Source of the DNA: an uncultured Gemmatimonadota bacterium
GTDB lineage: Bacteria; Gemmatimonadota; Gemmatimonadetes; Gemmatimonadales; Gemmatimonadaceae
Assembly (NCBI GenBank): GCA_946479895.1
Contig: CAMLHT010000015.1
Span: 1-25,170, forward strand
Reading direction: 5' to 3'
Length of the DNA: 25,170 nucleotides
The notes under the pieces were generated by a model. That model had not been told where the DNA came from. It saw only the letters and a list, made by a program, of their open reading frames with translations, and did not search any database. Positions 24,418 to 25,170 of the stretch are shown piece by piece; the first letter of the stretch is position 1; each line of letters starts with the position of its first letter. Made by a program: the position numbers and the translations under genes.

Positions 24418-25170
24418 TTATCGCCCCCCCCCCCCCCCCACGACCCACGATCGACGCGATCACCGGCAGCGTCTGCGCCAACGCCGAGTGATCCGCCGGA
24501 TCGCGCTCCGGCACGAACACCCTCGCCCCGGGCCTGACGTCGGGCACGGCGTCCGGCCAGAGCGCGTGCCGCTTCACGCTCTCCACCTTCCCGTTCGGCT
24601 GCGTCACGTAGGCCCGCTTCATGTCCGCCTTCCGGCTCGGCCCACCGGCGGCGCGCACGTAGTAATCGAGGTTCCGCCCCGGCACGTACGCCACCCCCAC
24701 CGGCGCGTTCACCGCGCCGGCCACCTGCACCACGCCGCTGTACAACGGAACGAAGATGGAGTCGCCGTCCTGGAGGATGAGGTTGTCCTCGTCGCGATTG
24801 TCCTTCATCACGTTCGCCAGGTCGATGCCGATGCGGCCCACGCGATCTTCCCGCCGATAGAAGCTCACGCCCCCAGCATACGCCGAGCTGGTGAGCCCTC
24901 CCGCGCGCTGGATCACGTCGGCGAGCCGCTCATCCTTGTTCACGATGGTGTAGCGCCCCGGGAACTTCACCTCGCCGGCCACCACCACGGTGCGCTGGAG
25001 CTGCCAGTTGGGCTGCCGCAGGATCAGCACGTTGTCGTACGGCTGGAGCGTCACCTCGGGCGCGGGCCCGCTCGGCGCGGGGAGCCCCGGCGGTCCGAGG
25101 TACTTGCCGTCGGGACCGCGCTCGAACAGGTAGCTGGAGTCGAGCGGCACGCGGATGGTCCGCGCGGTCA
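24418..25170 (-). CDS. Polysaccharide export protein with SLBB domains (3' part)
   Basis: The gene enters from the right edge and reads leftwards. It holds two SLBB repeats. The first is RTVVVAGEVKFPGRYTIVNK with LADVIQRAGGLTSSAYAGGV. The second is GVVQVAGAVNAPVGVAYVPG with LDYYVRAAGGPSRKADMKRA. They are preceded by PYDNVLILRQPNWQLQ. This arrangement belongs to Wza/GumB-related outer-membrane export proteins and their larger relatives, through which polymer leaves the cell. The C-terminus (SALAQTLPVIASIVG) is followed by a run of 16 G (24424-24439 on the plus strand as C). As written, the frame continues to 23993 through the PAP2 gene, which is not credible. With one G fewer the frame closes at once in CGA-TAA (24418-24423), and I set the end there. 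The true end depends on the tract length. Confidence 0.85.
24424..24439. repeat. Homopolymer of 16 C (G on the coding strand) inside the export gene
   Basis: Sixteen consecutive C on the plus strand lie in the last coding part of the SLBB protein. The tract encodes Gly-Gly-Gly-Gly-Gly on the minus strand. 15 G gives a stop right after the tract (GRGGGGGR, stop), 16 G gives a long read-through, and 17 G gives about 17 further residues (GDNHRVWGCALCGVGRG, stop). Runs of this length slip readily during replication and are also prone to sequencing error. Confidence 0.95.

Noticed and set aside
1..25170. CRISPR arrays, tRNA or rRNA genes, toxin-antitoxin or phage-defence genes
   Set aside because: No regularly spaced repeats, tRNA-like cloverleaf sequences or proteins of such systems were seen. 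The window is a surface-glycan locus with insertion-sequence debris.

Overview
The window is high-G+C DNA (about two thirds G+C by eye) from a Gram-negative bacterium. Lipoprotein signals, a Wza-type SLBB export protein and a Wzx/Wzy/Wzz set all imply an outer membrane. Protein style (short lipoproteins with Ig-like domains, many GTG starts, 4-bp gene overlaps) would fit Gemmatimonadota. That assignment is inference, because there is no rRNA, tRNA or other phylogenetic marker here. No CRISPR array or RNA gene was seen.

Layout. 1-2594: the start of an aldo/keto reductase and a secreted beta-helix/PA14 protein, both on the minus strand. 2595-3987: a relic zone with a 5' piece of an IS3-family transposase and a decayed glycosyltransferase. 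3988-5643: a lone lipoprotein gene on the plus strand. 5644-7005: a second relic zone with a dead IS630-family transposase. 7006-18443: an exopolysaccharide/O-antigen-type locus. It holds a membrane sugar-phosphate transferase (+), then a five-gene minus-strand operon wzz-wzy-wecB-wzx-glycosyltransferase, a TagD-like cytidylyltransferase (+), a glycerophosphodiester phosphodiesterase (+) and a CDP-alcohol phosphotransferase (-). 18440-19408: a rhamnosyltransferase-like GT2 (-) coupled to the CDP-alcohol enzyme. 19853-23236: a complete dTDP-L-rhamnose operon rfbA-rfbC-rfbB-rfbD (+). 23378-24313: a periplasmic PAP2 phosphatase (+). 24418-25170: the 3' part of a polysaccharide export protein (-) with a run of 16 G near its end.

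How it fits together. The sugar transferase would load a first sugar phosphate onto undecaprenyl phosphate. The two glycosyltransferases would add sugars, with dTDP-rhamnose from RfbABCD and UDP-ManNAc from WecB. Wzx flips the unit, Wzy polymerises it, Wzz sets chain length and the SLBB protein exports it. The PAP2 enzyme may recycle the lipid carrier. The unusual part is the TagD-like enzyme (a CDP-glycerol-type activator), a membrane CDP-alcohol phosphotransferase and an exported GDPD. Together they suggest that the glycan carries a phosphoglycerol or similar phospho-alcohol group added through a CDP-alcohol. The transferase has a variant of its catalytic motif (His where the last Asp is expected). 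This is the best candidate for something undescribed in the window.
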